DNA of 64,000 nt from positions 1-64,000 of the forward strand of contig NZ_LQRT01000002.1 of the NCBI RefSeq assembly GCF_001632745.1, read 5' to 3'. This DNA comes from Aquimarina aggregata (GTDB lineage: Bacteria > Bacteroidota > Bacteroidia > Flavobacteriales > Flavobacteriaceae). The translations under genes were made by a program, and so were the position numbers. Positions 1 to 9,908 of this stretch are shown in pieces; position 1 is the stretch's first letter; each line of letters starts with the position of its first letter. Under the pieces are notes generated by a model. It was not told where the DNA came from. It searched no databases and saw only the letters and a list, made by a program, of their open reading frames with translations.

Positions 1-2
1 TT

Positions 3-3000
3 GGTTATATCGCTCCTATTGTAGATAACCCAGCCACACCATTAATTGATGAATCAGATACTGACGGTAATGGAGTAAATGATGCTTATGATACTAACGG
101 TACTGCATTAGATCCTGATACTGTTGATATCGATGGTACCGGTGGTGGTGATTATATAGATACCGATGCCGATGGTGATGGTGTTTTAGATGTAATAGAA
201 GCCAATCAAGGAACTTTAATAGGAACAGATACAGATGGTGATGGATTAGATGATGGTTTTGAAGGAGGAACGATAAACGATAATGATGCTAATGATGAAC
301 TAAATAATGGGTCACTAGACACACCTGATGCAGATGGTGATGCATTAACAGGTGGAGATGTAGATTATAGAGATGCTGATGATCTAGATAATGATGGTAT
401 TCCTGATAGCGTAGATTTAGATGATGATAATGATGGAATATTAGATACTGCCGAAGATCCGAATTTGGATGGTGATAATAATCCATATACAGAAGGAACG
501 CCAGGAGAAAATGATAGCGATAATGACGGTATTCCAAACTTCCAAGATATTGATTCAGATAATGATGGAATACCTGACAATGTAGAAGCACAATCTACAG
601 CAGGGTATATACAACCATTAGTAGATGACCCTTCAACATTTATTAATGAAGCAGATGCAGATAATGATGGTCTTAATGATGCTTATGAAGGAAGCGGTGA
701 TGTAGGAATTATTCCAGAAAATACAGATGGAGTTGATACACCAGATTATATTGATTTAGATAGTGATCAAGATGGTGTAAATGATACTATTGAAGCAGGG
801 TTTGACCTTGCAAATGATACTACAGATACCGATGGTGATGGTTTACTAGATGATTATGAAGGTAGTGATCCTAATGATGGTTTTGATCCTAATGATGAAT
901 TGAACAATGGATCAGATGATACACAAAATACAGACACTATTGATGAAGTAGATTATAGAGATCTTGATGATGATAACGATGGTGTAGATACAGCAGAAGA
1001 AGATTATGATGGAGATAACAATCCAACCAATCAAGATAGTGATGGTGATAGTATTCCTGATTATCTAGATATCGACGATGATGGAGACGGGGTAAATACT
1101 TCTGAAGAGAATCCAAATCCAGACGGTGACGGAGATCCTAATACAGGAATAACACAAGACACCGATAATGATACAATTCCTGATTATCTGGATACAGATG
1201 ATGATGGAGATAATATACCTACAATAGATGAGAATCCGAATGCAGATGGTGATGGTAATCCAGATACTAATGGTGATGGTATTCCTGATGCTCAAGATAC
1301 TGATGGTAATGGTGTTCCTGATTACTTAGACGAAGATGACGATGGAGATAGTGTAAATACCGTAGAAGAGGACTATGATGGAGATAATGATCCAACCGAT
1401 CAAGATACAGATGGTGATAGTACTCCTGATTATTTAGATACCGATGACGATAATGATGGTATAGACACCATTAATGAAGAACCAGATCCAAATACAGATG
1501 GTAATCCAGATGATGCAGTAGATACAGATGGAGATACAATTCCAGATTATCTGGATAATGATGACTTAGATAATGACGGTATTTCTGATAGTTTAGATTT
1601 AGATGATGATAATGACGGAATATTGGATACTGCTGAAGATCCCAATTTAGATGGTGATAATAATCCCTACACAGAAGGGACTCCGGGAGAAAATGATAGT
1701 GATGGTGATGGTATTCCAAACTTCCAGGATATTGATTCAGATAATGATGGTATCCCGGATAATGTTGAGAGTCAGCCTACTGTGGGATATGTTCCACCTT
1801 CAGGTATAGATTTGGATATGGACGGATTAGACGATGCGTATGAAGGAACAGGTGATCAGGGTATTACTGCAATAAATACAGATGGAATAGATCAACCTGA
1901 TTATATTGATTTTGATAGTGATAATGATGGTGTTTTGGATGCTACAGAAGCAGGATTCATAGAAGCGAATGATATTGGTGATGCAGATGGTGATGGACTG
2001 TTAGATGATTATGAAGGAAGTGATATTAATGATGGTTTTGATACCAATGATGAGTTGAATAATGGATCAGACGATACACAAAATACGGACACCGTTGATG
2101 AAGTAGACTATAGAGATATAGACGATGACAATGATGGAGTAGATACAATCCATGAAGATGTTAATATTAATAGTAATCCGGTTGATGATGATACAGATAG
2201 AGATGGAATCCCCAACTATTTAGACATTGACGATGATGGAGACGGTGTAAGTACAATCGCAGAAAATCCAAATCCAGATGGAGACGGAGACCCTATGACA
2301 GGAGTTACACAAGATACCGATGGAGATGGTATTGATGATTACTTAGACATAGACGACGATGGTGACAATGTGCCTACTCTTGATGAAAACCCTAATCCAG
2401 ATGGAGATATAGATCCTACTACAGGAAATACTCAAGATACGGATGATGATGGTACTCCAGACTATTTAGATATAGATGATGATGGTGATACAGTAAATAC
2501 AGTAGAAGAGGATTATGATGTTAATAATGATCCTACTGATACAGATACAGATGGTGATGGTACTCCTGATTATTTAGATATAGATGATGACAATGATACT
2601 ATTTTAACCGAAAACGAATCTCCAGACCCTAACGGGGATGGTGATCCAGAAGACGCTAGAGATACAGATGGTAATGGTACTCCTGATTACCTTGAACCAA
2701 ATAACGTTGATCCCGATGCAGAAGATGGAGTCATCGTTTATACAGGAATTACTCCAAATGGAGATGGATCCAATGATATTTTCGTAATTCAAGGAATAGA
2801 AAACCTTGAGAATACACTAGAAATATACAACCGTTGGGGAGTAAAAGTATATGGGTCTAAGAATTATGGCCGGAACAATAATTTCTTCAAGGGTATTTCT
2901 ACAGGAAGAACCACAGTAGAGGAAAAAGATCAACTACCAGCTGGTACTTACTATTATGTTTTAGAATATGTTCTCCAATCTGGAGAAAGTAAAAATAGAG

Positions 3001-3026
3001 CAGGATACTTGTATATAAATAGATAA
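3..3026 (+). CDS. Asp-rich repeat adhesin with T9SS type B sorting domain (5' partial)
   Basis: The frame is already open at the window edge and has no start, so the N-terminus lies upstream. Almost the whole visible protein (about 1000 residues) is made of DxDxDG-type calcium-binding repeats (D-x-D-N-D-G-I, thrombospondin type 3-like), broken by short linkers. The last ~95 residues, from TGITPNGDGSND through YNRWG to AGYLYINR, match the gliding-motility-associated C-terminal (CHU_C, type B) sorting domain. Such proteins are exported by the type IX system and anchored on the surface with a SprF-like partner, which is the next gene. Likely role: calcium-stabilised surface adhesin or gliding-associated protein. 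Family is clear; ligand unknown. Confidence 0.88.
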   Translation, partial: GYIAPIVDNPATPLIDESDTDGNGVNDAYDTNGTALDPDTVDIDGTGGGDYIDTDADGDGVLDVIEANQGTLIGTDTDGDGLDDGFEGGTINDNDANDELNNGSLDTPDADGDALTGGDVDYRDADDLDNDGIPDSVDLDDDNDGILDTAEDPNLDGDNNPYTEGTPGENDSDNDGIPNFQDIDSDNDGIPDNVEAQSTAGYIQPLVDDPSTFINEADADNDGLNDAYEGSGDVGIIPENTDGVDTPDYIDLDSDQDGVNDTIEAGFDLANDTTDTDGDGLLDDYEGSDPNDGFDPNDELNNGSDDTQNTDTIDEVDYRDLDDDNDGVDTAEEDYDGDNNPTNQDSDGDSIPDYLDIDDDGDGVNTSEENPNPDGDGDPNTGITQDTDNDTIPDYLDTDDDGDNIPTIDENPNADGDGNPDTNGDGIPDAQDTDGNGVPDYLDEDDDGDSVNTVEEDYDGDNDPTDQDTDGDSTPDYLDTDDDNDGIDTINEEPDPNTDGNPDDAVDTDGDTIPDYLDNDDLDNDGISDSLDLDDDNDGILDTAEDPNLDGDNNPYTEGTPGENDSDGDGIPNFQDIDSDNDGIPDNVESQPTVGYVPPSGIDLDMDGLDDAYEGTGDQGITAINTDGIDQPDYIDFDSDNDGVLDATEAGFIEANDIGDADGDGLLDDYEGSDINDGFDTNDELNNGSDDTQNTDTVDEVDYRDIDDDNDGVDTIHEDVNINSNPVDDDTDRDGIPNYLDIDDDGDGVSTIAENPNPDGDGDPMTGVTQDTDGDGIDDYLDIDDDGDNVPTLDENPNPDGDIDPTTGNTQDTDDDGTPDYLDIDDDGDTVNTVEEDYDVNNDPTDTDTDGDGTPDYLDIDDDNDTILTENESPDPNGDGDPEDARDTDGNGTPDYLEPNNVDPDAEDGVIVYTGITPNGDGSNDIFVIQGIENLENTLEIYNRWGVKVYGSKNYGRNNNFFKGISTGRTTVEEKDQLPAGTYYYVLEYVLQSGESKNRAGYLYINR
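378..2700 (+). repeat. Two long tandem copies inside the adhesin gene
   Basis: The DNA from about 378 recurs from about 1560, offset 1182 bp (394 codons) at the start of the unit and about 1155 bp further in. Both copies carry the same ordered landmarks: DLDNDGI, EDPNLDGDNNPYTEGTPGEN, NDGFD.NDELNNGSDDTQNTD and EVDYRD. The part before 378 resembles the end of a preceding unit, so more copies may lie upstream. Differences are scattered substitutions plus small indels. Confidence 0.8.
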
Positions 3027-3042
3027 TTAATAAAAACAAAGT

Positions 3043-3065
3043 ACCCATAGACGTACTCTATGGGT
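3043..3065 (+). terminator. Hairpin between adhesin and porP/sprF
   Basis: ACCCATAG and CTATGGGT form an 8-bp perfect stem with a 7-nt loop just after the adhesin stop. Only a weak T-rich tail follows, so it may be a partial terminator or an mRNA-stability hairpin within the operon. Confidence 0.5.
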
Positions 3066-3091
3066 TTAATCAAAAATGTAAATCAGAGCGG

Positions 3092-4048
3092 ATGAAAAAA
3101 CTACACGCAAAAATTATCACAGCCCTTTTGAGCTTTGCGTTTTATTATAACTATGCACAACAGGATGCTCAATATACACAGTATATGTATAATACCATTA
3201 GTGTCAACCCAGCCTATGCTGGTAGTAGAGGTGTTATGAGTATAATGGGATTGCATAGAAGTCAATGGGTAGGTCTAGAAGGTGCTCCAAGAACACAGAC
3301 ATTAACACTTAATACTCCGTTAGGAAGTGAAGAACGAATGGGACTTGGTTTATCGGTGGTCAATGATGAAATTGGGCCTACAGATGAAACGTATATTAGT
3401 GTTGATTTTTCATATACGATACCAACTTCCGAACGAGGGAAGTTAAGTTTCGGTTTGAAAGCTGGAGCTCACTTACTTAATATTGATTTTCAAGAATTAA
3501 GGCAATTTAATGCCAATGATAACCTGTTTAATGCAAACATTGATAATAAGTTTAGTCCACAGGTAGGAGTTGGATTGTATTATCATACCAATAAGTTTTA
3601 TTTTGGACTAAGTGTTCCCAATATGTTAGAAACAGATCATTTTGATGAGGGGTCCACAAGTAGTGATAGCGATGCTGTAAGTTTTTTAGCAGAAGAAAGA
3701 ATTAATTATTACGGTATTACAGGGTATGTATTTGACATTAGTAATGATATAAAATTTAAACCAGCAGTATTAACTAAATTAGTTTTTGGGGCTCCTTTGC
3801 AGGTTGATGTTTCTGCCAATTTCTTATTGTACCAACGATTAACATTAGGAGTTGCATATCGATGGAGTGCAGCAGTTACAGGTCAGGTAGGTTTCCAAAT
3901 TTCTGATGCTTTAATGATTGGGTTTGCTTATGATAGAGAAACTACAGAGTTGGGAAGATCCCAATTTAATGACGGTAGTTACGAAGTCATGTTAAGATTC
4001 GAACTCTTTAAAAAATACAATAGAATGCTAACTCCGCGTTTCTTTTAG
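3092..4048 (+). CDS. PorP/SprF-type T9SS outer-membrane protein
   Basis: 318 residues with an N-terminal signal peptide (cleavage near NYAQQ). The start of the mature protein, DAQYTQYMYNTISVNPAYAGSRG, is the signature of the PorP/SprF family; the rest alternates short beta strands typical of an outer-membrane barrel and ends in aromatic F. Members help deliver type B sorting-domain cargo to the surface. It lies 65 bp after such a cargo gene and 18 bp before an OmpA-family gene, the usual flavobacterial three-gene arrangement, so it probably serves the adhesin upstream. Confidence 0.92.
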   Translation: MKKLHAKIITALLSFAFYYNYAQQDAQYTQYMYNTISVNPAYAGSRGVMSIMGLHRSQWVGLEGAPRTQTLTLNTPLGSEERMGLGLSVVNDEIGPTDETYISVDFSYTIPTSERGKLSFGLKAGAHLLNIDFQELRQFNANDNLFNANIDNKFSPQVGVGLYYHTNKFYFGLSVPNMLETDHFDEGSTSSDSDAVSFLAEERINYYGITGYVFDISNDIKFKPAVLTKLVFGAPLQVDVSANFLLYQRLTLGVAYRWSAAVTGQVGFQISDALMIGFAYDRETTELGRSQFNDGSYEVMLRFELFKKYNRMLTPRFF

Positions 4049-4066
4049 TAGGAGTTCCTAAAGAAA

Positions 4067-6055
4067 GTGAAAAATATGATCAAAATGAATTTTAATAAAT
4101 ACGTCATACTTACAGCTATATGCATATTCATTTCATGTAGTTTGTATGCTCAGAATAAACGTCTCGAAAAGGCTAATGAAAACTTTAATCGATTTGCTTT
4201 TGTAGATGCGCGTAAAATTTATCTCCAAGTTGCAGAAAGTGGATATGAATCACGTGAATTATTCAAAAAATTAGGAGATTCTTATTATTTCAATGCGCAA
4301 TTAGAAGATGCTGTTCCTTGGTACGAAAAACTTACTAGTAAATATAATGAAGAAATTGATCCTGAATATTTATTTAGATACTCTCAAAGTTTAAAGAGCA
4401 TAGAGCGATATGATGATGCTGATCAAGTAATGGAAAAGTTTAATGTTATCACAGGTAATGATCAAAGAGCCGAGTATTTTATGAATACTCGTGACTATCT
4501 TAAATTTATCGAGATGCAATCTGGAAAATTTAGGCTTTTAAAGTTAAGTGTTAATTCTAAATATTCTGAATATGCACCAAGTTTTAATCACCTTGGACAA
4601 TTAGTTTTTGCTTCATCTAGAGCGGGTAGTGGAATGACAAAAGTTTTACATGAATGGAATGAGATGCCTTTTTTAGATTTATTTTCTTCGGATATAATTG
4701 AAGCTAACGGAATTCTTCAATCTCCTAAAAAAATGAAAGGAAAGATCAATACAAAATTTCATGAATCCTCTACGTCTTTCAGTAAAGATGGCCAAACCGT
4801 TTATTTTACAAGAAACAATTATACCAAAAGAAAGTTAGGTACAAATACAGAAGGAACAATACTTTTGAAAATATATAGAGCCACATTAAAAGAGGATAAA
4901 TGGACTGATATCGAAGAATTGCCTTTTAATAGTGATGAATATTCGGTAGCCCATCCTGCATTAAGTGCAGATGGAACTAAACTGTATTTTGCTAGTGATA
5001 TGGCTGATAGTAGGGGACTTTCTGATTTATACGAAGTAGCAATAAATCAGGATGGCACTTTTGGAACTCCAAGAAATCTTGGAGATAAAATTAATACAGA
5101 AGGAAGAGAAACATTTCCGTATATAAGTGATTCTGGACGATTGTATTTTGCCAGTGATGGACATATCGGTTTAGGGGGATTGGATGTATTTGTAAGTGTA
5201 CCAGAAGAAACAGGAGAATTTTCTATACCATATAATGTTGGGAAACCGGTAAATAGTGACGAAGATGATTTTACTTTTGTACTTAATGAAAATACTAAGA
5301 TAGGGTATTTTGCAAGTAACAGAAGAGGAGGAAAAGGAAATGATGATATTTATAGCTTTAAGCAAACCGAAGATCTTATAACAGAGTGTAATCAGTATGT
5401 GACAGGAGTTGTTACCGATGCAGTTTCAAAAGAGGTGTTAGCAAATGCAGAAGTGATGCTAATGGATGATAATAACAAAGAAATAGGACTTGTAGCCACA
5501 GATAATAAAGGAAGATATAAGTTTGATCTAGAATGTGAAACCTCATATATCGTTAGAGCGACAAAAACGTCTTACAGCCCAACAGAAGCAATTCTTTCTA
5601 CCAATAATGCTCTTGAGTACGAGCATAATTTGGCCTTACAAATTTCTACAGGTAGTATTGATGATAAAAAAGAATATAAAAAAGGAGATGATCTTGCATT
5701 ATTATTAGATTTAGAACCTATCTATTTTGATCTTGATAAGTCTTTTATTAGACCAGATGCAGAGGTAGAACTACAAAAAATAATCGCTGCGTTAAAAGAA
5801 TATCCAGAACTTAAGATTGATGTAAGATCACATACAGATAGTCGAGCAGATGATAATTACAATATGTATTTAAGTGAAAGGAGAGCAAAAAGTACAGTTA
5901 AATATATACTGCAAAAAGGAGAAATAGATCCTTCTAGAGTTACAGGAAGAGGATATGGTGAAACTAATTTAATCAATAAATGTGCTAATGCGATACCATG
6001 CGAAGATCAAGAACATCAATTAAATAGACGTAGCGAGTTTATTTTAATTGATTAA
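4067..6055 (+). CDS. OmpA-family protein with TPR-like and PD40 repeats
   Basis: Up to 662 residues. The first in-frame start is GTG at 4067; ATG codons at 4076 and 4085 would give more compact signal peptides (MNFNKY..., cleavage near LYAQ). After the signal: TPR-like helices (about 30-150), WD40/PD40-type beta-propeller strands (about 160-430, repeated LYFASD and FSKDGQTVYFTRN motifs), a carboxypeptidase-regulatory-like beta domain (about 440-520), then a peptidoglycan-binding OmpA domain (about 550-660; VRSHTDSR, LSERRA, RGYGETN). Third gene of the adhesin-PorP/SprF locus; it probably anchors that assembly to the cell wall. Confidence 0.9.
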   Translation: MKNMIKMNFNKYVILTAICIFISCSLYAQNKRLEKANENFNRFAFVDARKIYLQVAESGYESRELFKKLGDSYYFNAQLEDAVPWYEKLTSKYNEEIDPEYLFRYSQSLKSIERYDDADQVMEKFNVITGNDQRAEYFMNTRDYLKFIEMQSGKFRLLKLSVNSKYSEYAPSFNHLGQLVFASSRAGSGMTKVLHEWNEMPFLDLFSSDIIEANGILQSPKKMKGKINTKFHESSTSFSKDGQTVYFTRNNYTKRKLGTNTEGTILLKIYRATLKEDKWTDIEELPFNSDEYSVAHPALSADGTKLYFASDMADSRGLSDLYEVAINQDGTFGTPRNLGDKINTEGRETFPYISDSGRLYFASDGHIGLGGLDVFVSVPEETGEFSIPYNVGKPVNSDEDDFTFVLNENTKIGYFASNRRGGKGNDDIYSFKQTEDLITECNQYVTGVVTDAVSKEVLANAEVMLMDDNNKEIGLVATDNKGRYKFDLECETSYIVRATKTSYSPTEAILSTNNALEYEHNLALQISTGSIDDKKEYKKGDDLALLLDLEPIYFDLDKSFIRPDAEVELQKIIAALKEYPELKIDVRSHTDSRADDNYNMYLSERRAKSTVKYILQKGEIDPSRVTGRGYGETNLINKCANAIPCEDQEHQLNRRSEFILID

Positions 6056-6242
6056 ATGAAATGTCTATCTGATATAAAAAGATAAGAATTCTGCTTATGA
6101 TTTAAAGCACGTGTATTTTAATATGATTTTGTGTTTTAGATTATAACAGTTTGGTTACCAGCAGAAATGTGGGTTAAAAATGGAGGTGTTTTATCTTAAA
6201 ACAATATCTTAGTAAGATAACTCAACATTAACCAAATATATC

Positions 6243-8678
6243 ATGAAAACACACACACAAATTCTCTTAGGACTAGTATGCTTTTTTTTAACGACAATAA
6301 ATATGGTACTCTTGGCACAAGAGTCTGCAATCTACGCAGGAGGACCTATTTATAATAATAGAAATATTTCTATTAATGAACTGCGCAATTCTGGATATAC
6401 TACTGTAATAGTTTGGACGATACATATAGAAGCTAATGGAGATTTAGGTTTTAATGGTGAATTTCCTTTAGTAAAAAATGGAGTATATGTAGGTAATCAG
6501 CAATACCCAAATTTCCCAGCAGATGTTGCTATGTTAAAAACAGTACCAACATCTGTTACTAGAGTAGAATTTGGATTAAGTGCAGCCGGTTCAGGAACTT
6601 TTGCTGCTGTACAAAACTTTTATAATTCAGAAGGGTTTGGACCAGGTACAACCTTGTATAAGAATTTTGAAGCATTAAAAACAGCAATCCCAGCAATAGA
6701 TGCTTTTAATAATGATGATGAAAGTACATACCATGCGCCATCTGCCGTAGCTTTTACAAAAATGCTTGCAGGGCTAGGTTTTAAAAATGCCATTGTGCCT
6801 TATACGAATAGTAACTTCTGGAGAACGCTAGTAAATCAAGTTAATACTAGTTATCCTGGTAATATTGATAGAACATATTTACAATGTTATGCAGGTGGGG
6901 GAGGTAATAATCCATGTTCATCATCATGGGATTTTGGAATTCCGGTATATCCTGGTTTATGGGGCGGTTCTGGTCAATCGAGCACATCTACGGTAGAAAG
7001 TAGAATGAACACGTGGCAAAGTAACTGCGGCATTACAGGGGGATTTATGTGGATTTATGATGATTTTGATAATAGTTCTGCAGTTGCAGCATATGCCAAT
7101 GCAATTAATACAGCAGTATCTCCTGGCAGTGTTCCTGGCGTTGCAAACTCTCCAATACCTGCTAATTCTGCAACAAATGTAAATATAAATAGTACCCTAA
7201 GTTGGACTGCAGGATCAGGTACTAATACGCATAATGTTTATTTAGGAACCAATGCTACTTTGGGATCTGGAGATTTTAAAGGAAACCAATCCAATTCATC
7301 CTATAATCCAGGGAATTTAAATCCAAATACGCTTTATTATTGGAGAATAGATGAAGTAAATACACTTGGAACTACAACAGGTCCAGTATGGAGTTTTAGA
7401 ACAAATACAATTAGTACTGTTGATCATACAAATCCTGTAGGAAGAGGTGTGATTACAGCTAGAGCAGAAATTAATAATGCAGAAAGTGCAACTAAAGCTT
7501 TTGATAATCTATTTGTTAGTGGAACTCAAAATGTAGATTGGAGTAAATGGCTTGATAATGGAGGAGTTCCTGGTACAACAAACCCTAGTTGGATCCAAAT
7601 TAAATTACCTGAAGAAGTAATCGTAAATGCTATTACGGTAACAAGTGCTAATGATGTTCCTGATAGAGACCCCGAGGATTTTAATATACAGGGGTCAAAT
7701 AATGGAAACGATTGGACAACTATTACTAGTTGGTCTGGGCAAAGCTGGGTAAATCGATTTGAAAAAAAAATGTTGAGTTTTATAAATACAAATAGTTATA
7801 GTTACTATCGTATAAATACGACTAAAAATAAGGGAAACATAAGTATGACTCAAATTAGTGAGATAGAACTTCTTGGCCCTCCTGATACTTCTAACCCTCC
7901 AACTGGTTGTGCGGTTTGTATAGATTTTAATGCTGCAGGTATTCAGTCGTATGCTAATCAAGATATTGATGGCACTTTTTTTATAGAAGATAATGGTAGC
8001 ACAGCTCATTTGGTTAATAATACATGGAAACGATCAATAAATACATATTCGATAACAGCAAATACAGTTATAGAATTTGAGTTTAAAAGCACTGTAGAAG
8101 GAGAAATTCATGGTATCGGTTTTGATGAAAATAATGGATTGAGTAGTAATAGGATTTTTAAGGTTCATGGGACTCAAAATTGGGGTATTAGAAGTTTTGA
8201 TACCTATAACCCTTCAAATAATTATAAACGATATATTATACCTGTAGGACAATACTATACAGGAAATGCAATGAACCTTATTCTCGTTAATGATTTAGAT
8301 AATGGTAGTGGTAATACAAGCTTTTTTAGAAATATAAGAATATACGAAAATACAACTGCAAAGGCAATATTTTTTAGTTCTCAAAATAATATAGTAGATG
8401 AATTAGATGATGAGCCTGTTAAGGAGCTTGCAATATTAGATAGGGTATTTATATACCCAAATCCATTCTTGGATCAGATACATTTAAGTTTACCACTACA
8501 TCACAAATTTAATAAAGCAAGTATATTTAGTATTTCAGGACAATTGATTCAAGAATATTCAATCTTCGGATCTAACTTTGTGAAATTTGATTCATTAAAG
8601 TATTTTAAAGGTTCAATTTTTCTTATAAAGCTAGAAGGGGAACAACAAACTGTTTTTAGAAAAATAGTTAAACAATAA
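6243..8678 (+). CDS. Secreted multidomain glycosidase-like protein, T9SS type A sorting
   Basis: 811 residues. Signal peptide (to about 26); a TIM-barrel-like region of chitinase/GH18 flavour (about 28-290, strands ending YLQCYAGG, GGFMWIYDD); a fibronectin III-like domain (about 300-385, LYYWRIDEV); an F5/8-type C carbohydrate-binding domain (about 395-545, WIQIKLPEE... ASEIELLG-like end); a second beta-sandwich of carbohydrate-binding type (about 555-710); and a C-terminal type A sorting domain (about 730-811, FIYPNPF...). Expected to act on or bind polysaccharide outside the cell. I cannot confirm a DxxDxDxE catalytic motif, so the catalytic assignment is tentative; the sorting domain is secure. 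Confidence 0.7.
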   Translation: MKTHTQILLGLVCFFLTTINMVLLAQESAIYAGGPIYNNRNISINELRNSGYTTVIVWTIHIEANGDLGFNGEFPLVKNGVYVGNQQYPNFPADVAMLKTVPTSVTRVEFGLSAAGSGTFAAVQNFYNSEGFGPGTTLYKNFEALKTAIPAIDAFNNDDESTYHAPSAVAFTKMLAGLGFKNAIVPYTNSNFWRTLVNQVNTSYPGNIDRTYLQCYAGGGGNNPCSSSWDFGIPVYPGLWGGSGQSSTSTVESRMNTWQSNCGITGGFMWIYDDFDNSSAVAAYANAINTAVSPGSVPGVANSPIPANSATNVNINSTLSWTAGSGTNTHNVYLGTNATLGSGDFKGNQSNSSYNPGNLNPNTLYYWRIDEVNTLGTTTGPVWSFRTNTISTVDHTNPVGRGVITARAEINNAESATKAFDNLFVSGTQNVDWSKWLDNGGVPGTTNPSWIQIKLPEEVIVNAITVTSANDVPDRDPEDFNIQGSNNGNDWTTITSWSGQSWVNRFEKKMLSFINTNSYSYYRINTTKNKGNISMTQISEIELLGPPDTSNPPTGCAVCIDFNAAGIQSYANQDIDGTFFIEDNGSTAHLVNNTWKRSINTYSITANTVIEFEFKSTVEGEIHGIGFDENNGLSSNRIFKVHGTQNWGIRSFDTYNPSNNYKRYIIPVGQYYTGNAMNLILVNDLDNGSGNTSFFRNIRIYENTTAKAIFFSSQNNIVDELDDEPVKELAILDRVFIYPNPFLDQIHLSLPLHHKFNKASIFSISGQLIQEYSIFGSNFVKFDSLKYFKGSIFLIKLEGEQQTVFRKIVKQ

Positions 8679-8715
8679 GGCTTTAAATTAATATGTAATC
8701 AAGTCTAATAATAGT

Positions 8716-8766
8716 TATCATTTCTCGGTAGAATTTAATAACATTAAATTCTACCGAGAAATGATA
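8716..8766. terminator. Bidirectional terminator, 23-bp perfect stem
   Basis: A perfect 23-bp inverted repeat (8716-8738 and 8744-8766) with a 5-nt loop lies between two convergent genes and can end transcription from both sides. Confidence 0.9.
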
Positions 8767-8802
8767 TTAGATGGTAATATACTTTTTTTGATTTAGGTTA
8801 AA

Positions 8803-9330
8803 CTAACTCAATTTTTGCTCCCGTAATCCATGTGTGTATTTATCAATTTTAGAAACATAAATATCAGAAGCAGTTTTAAGCATTTTTTCATGAGTAGTAC
8901 TTAATTCTTTTACGATTTTTGCAGGAGAACCTACAACCATAGTGTTATCAGGAATAATAGTTCCTTCTTTTACTAAAGAATTTGCTCCGATTACGCAATT
9001 ATTGCCAATTTCTACATTGTCAAGAATTACAGCATTAATCCCTATAAGGGTATTATTGCCAATCGTACAACCGTGTACAACTGCTCTATGACCAATAGTT
9101 ACACCATTACCTATTTTCATAATATTTCCTGGATCTGTATGTAAAACAGCACCATCTTGAATATTTGTGTTTTCTCCAATTAGTATTTGTTCATCACCGC
9201 GTATCACCGCTCCAAACCAAACGCTCGAATTGTTTTGAATTGATACTTTTCCAATTACAGTTGCATTATCGGCTATAAAGTGATGATTGCCAATTAACGT
9301 TACCTTGTCTTCATTTAGAGAGTAAACCAT
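8803..9330 (-). CDS. Gamma-carbonic-anhydrase-like hexapeptide-repeat protein
   Basis: 175 residues of left-handed beta-helix hexapeptide repeats ([IV]G..[ATS]), ending in a short helical tail. The order RGDEQ, NIQDGAVLH, IGHRAVVHGCTIGNN and GSPAKIVKEL matches the YrdA/PaaY branch of the gamma-CA superfamily, including the histidines that would bind metal at the trimer interface. Cytoplasmic, trimeric by family. Convergent with the secreted protein gene. Enzymatic activity of this branch is often uncertain. Confidence 0.88.
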   Translation of the reverse strand: MVYSLNEDKVTLIGNHHFIADNATVIGKVSIQNNSSVWFGAVIRGDEQILIGENTNIQDGAVLHTDPGNIMKIGNGVTIGHRAVVHGCTIGNNTLIGINAVILDNVEIGNNCVIGANSLVKEGTIIPDNTMVVGSPAKIVKELSTTHEKMLKTASDIYVSKIDKYTHGLREQKLS

Positions 9331-9441
9331 AGTTTTTAATTTTATTACTAGAACTTCTTTTAATGTTTACGAAGATTTATTTCTAATGTAGTAATTATTG
9401 AAGGACTATTTGGGCTTTTCATAATGAATTATATAAAAACA

Positions 9442-9473
9442 AAAAAGCCATACTAAAACTAGTATGGCTTTTT
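9442..9473 (-). terminator. Ancestral tRNA-Arg terminator, now stranded at attL
   Basis: A 14-bp perfect stem (9442-9455 with 9460-9473), loop AAAC, followed in minus-strand reading by a T run. It stands directly downstream of the 3' tRNA-Arg fragment and was probably the original terminator of the intact tRNA gene before prophage insertion. Confidence 0.8.
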
Positions 9474-9521
9474 GTGAGCCCGATAGGATTCGAACCTATG
9501 ACCGCCTCCTTAGAAGGGAGG
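9472..9521. other. attL
   Basis: 50-bp sequence identical to 54291-54340; identity stops abruptly on both sides (T versus C before it, A versus T after it). It holds the displaced 3' part of tRNA-Arg. Confidence 0.95.
9475..9521 (-). pseudogene. tRNA-Arg 3' fragment
   Basis: 47 nt equal to the discriminator base, acceptor 3' strand, T arm, variable loop, and the anticodon loop and 3' stem of the tRNA-Arg(UCU) at 54294-54367. The D arm and 5' acceptor strand are missing, so it is not functional; a by-product of integration. Confidence 0.93.
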
Positions 9522-9570
9522 AATTTTATATTTGATAATCAGTTAATTATGTTTTAATTTTATTGAATTT

Positions 9571-9588
9571 TCTAACAATTGTCGAACA
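9571..9588. promoter_or_regulatory. Left copy of a candidate integrase arm-binding site
   Basis: TCTAACAATTGTCGAACA, 18 bp identical in sequence and orientation to 54159-54176 near the other prophage end. It contains the palindrome ACAATTGT and lies 50 bp inside attL. Confidence 0.6.
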
Positions 9589-9623
9589 TTTTAGATCTAA
9601 TTCAGGGTTTTTACCTATAATAT

Positions 9624-9908
9624 TTAAAAACTTTTTAGGTCCTGTCTTCCAATTATTGCGATTATTTCTACTACATCAGGCTTTATTTGGTAATAGATAC
9701 TGTCTACTCCACAAACGCAGCGACGATATCCTTTACGAAAATAGTCAACTGAAGGATACAAATGAGGTTGTTTTGCTATTAATTCAAATTGTTCAAAAAA
9801 CGCATAAAAATATTTATCAGCTTGATCTTCTCCGAACTTACGAACTCCATATTGATGTATTCTTATTAAATCAGATTCAGCTTCATTTGTTAATTTATAG
9901 ATCCCCAT
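9624..9908 (-). CDS. ParE/RelE-family toxin
   Basis: 94 residues: N-terminal helical hairpin with YGVRKFGEDQADKYF and a C-terminal strand block YRRCVCGVDSIYYQI...VEIIAIIGRQD, the pattern of ParE toxins (family known for DNA gyrase inhibition). It overlaps the upstream antitoxin gene by 14 bp, as expected for a coupled toxin-antitoxin operon. First gene inside attL; could stabilise the prophage or act against other phages. Confidence 0.88.
   Translation of the reverse strand: MGIYKLTNEAESDLIRIHQYGVRKFGEDQADKYFYAFFEQFELIAKQPHLYPSVDYFRKGYRRCVCGVDSIYYQIKPDVVEIIAIIGRQDLKSF

Noticed and set aside
378-2700. Possible CRISPR or non-coding repeats in the adhesin
   Set aside because: Repeats keep the reading frame and encode calcium-binding motifs.
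289-2792. Minus-strand frames rich in His/Tyr or Ile within the adhesin
   Set aside because: Mirror images of Asp-rich repeat codons; no family features.
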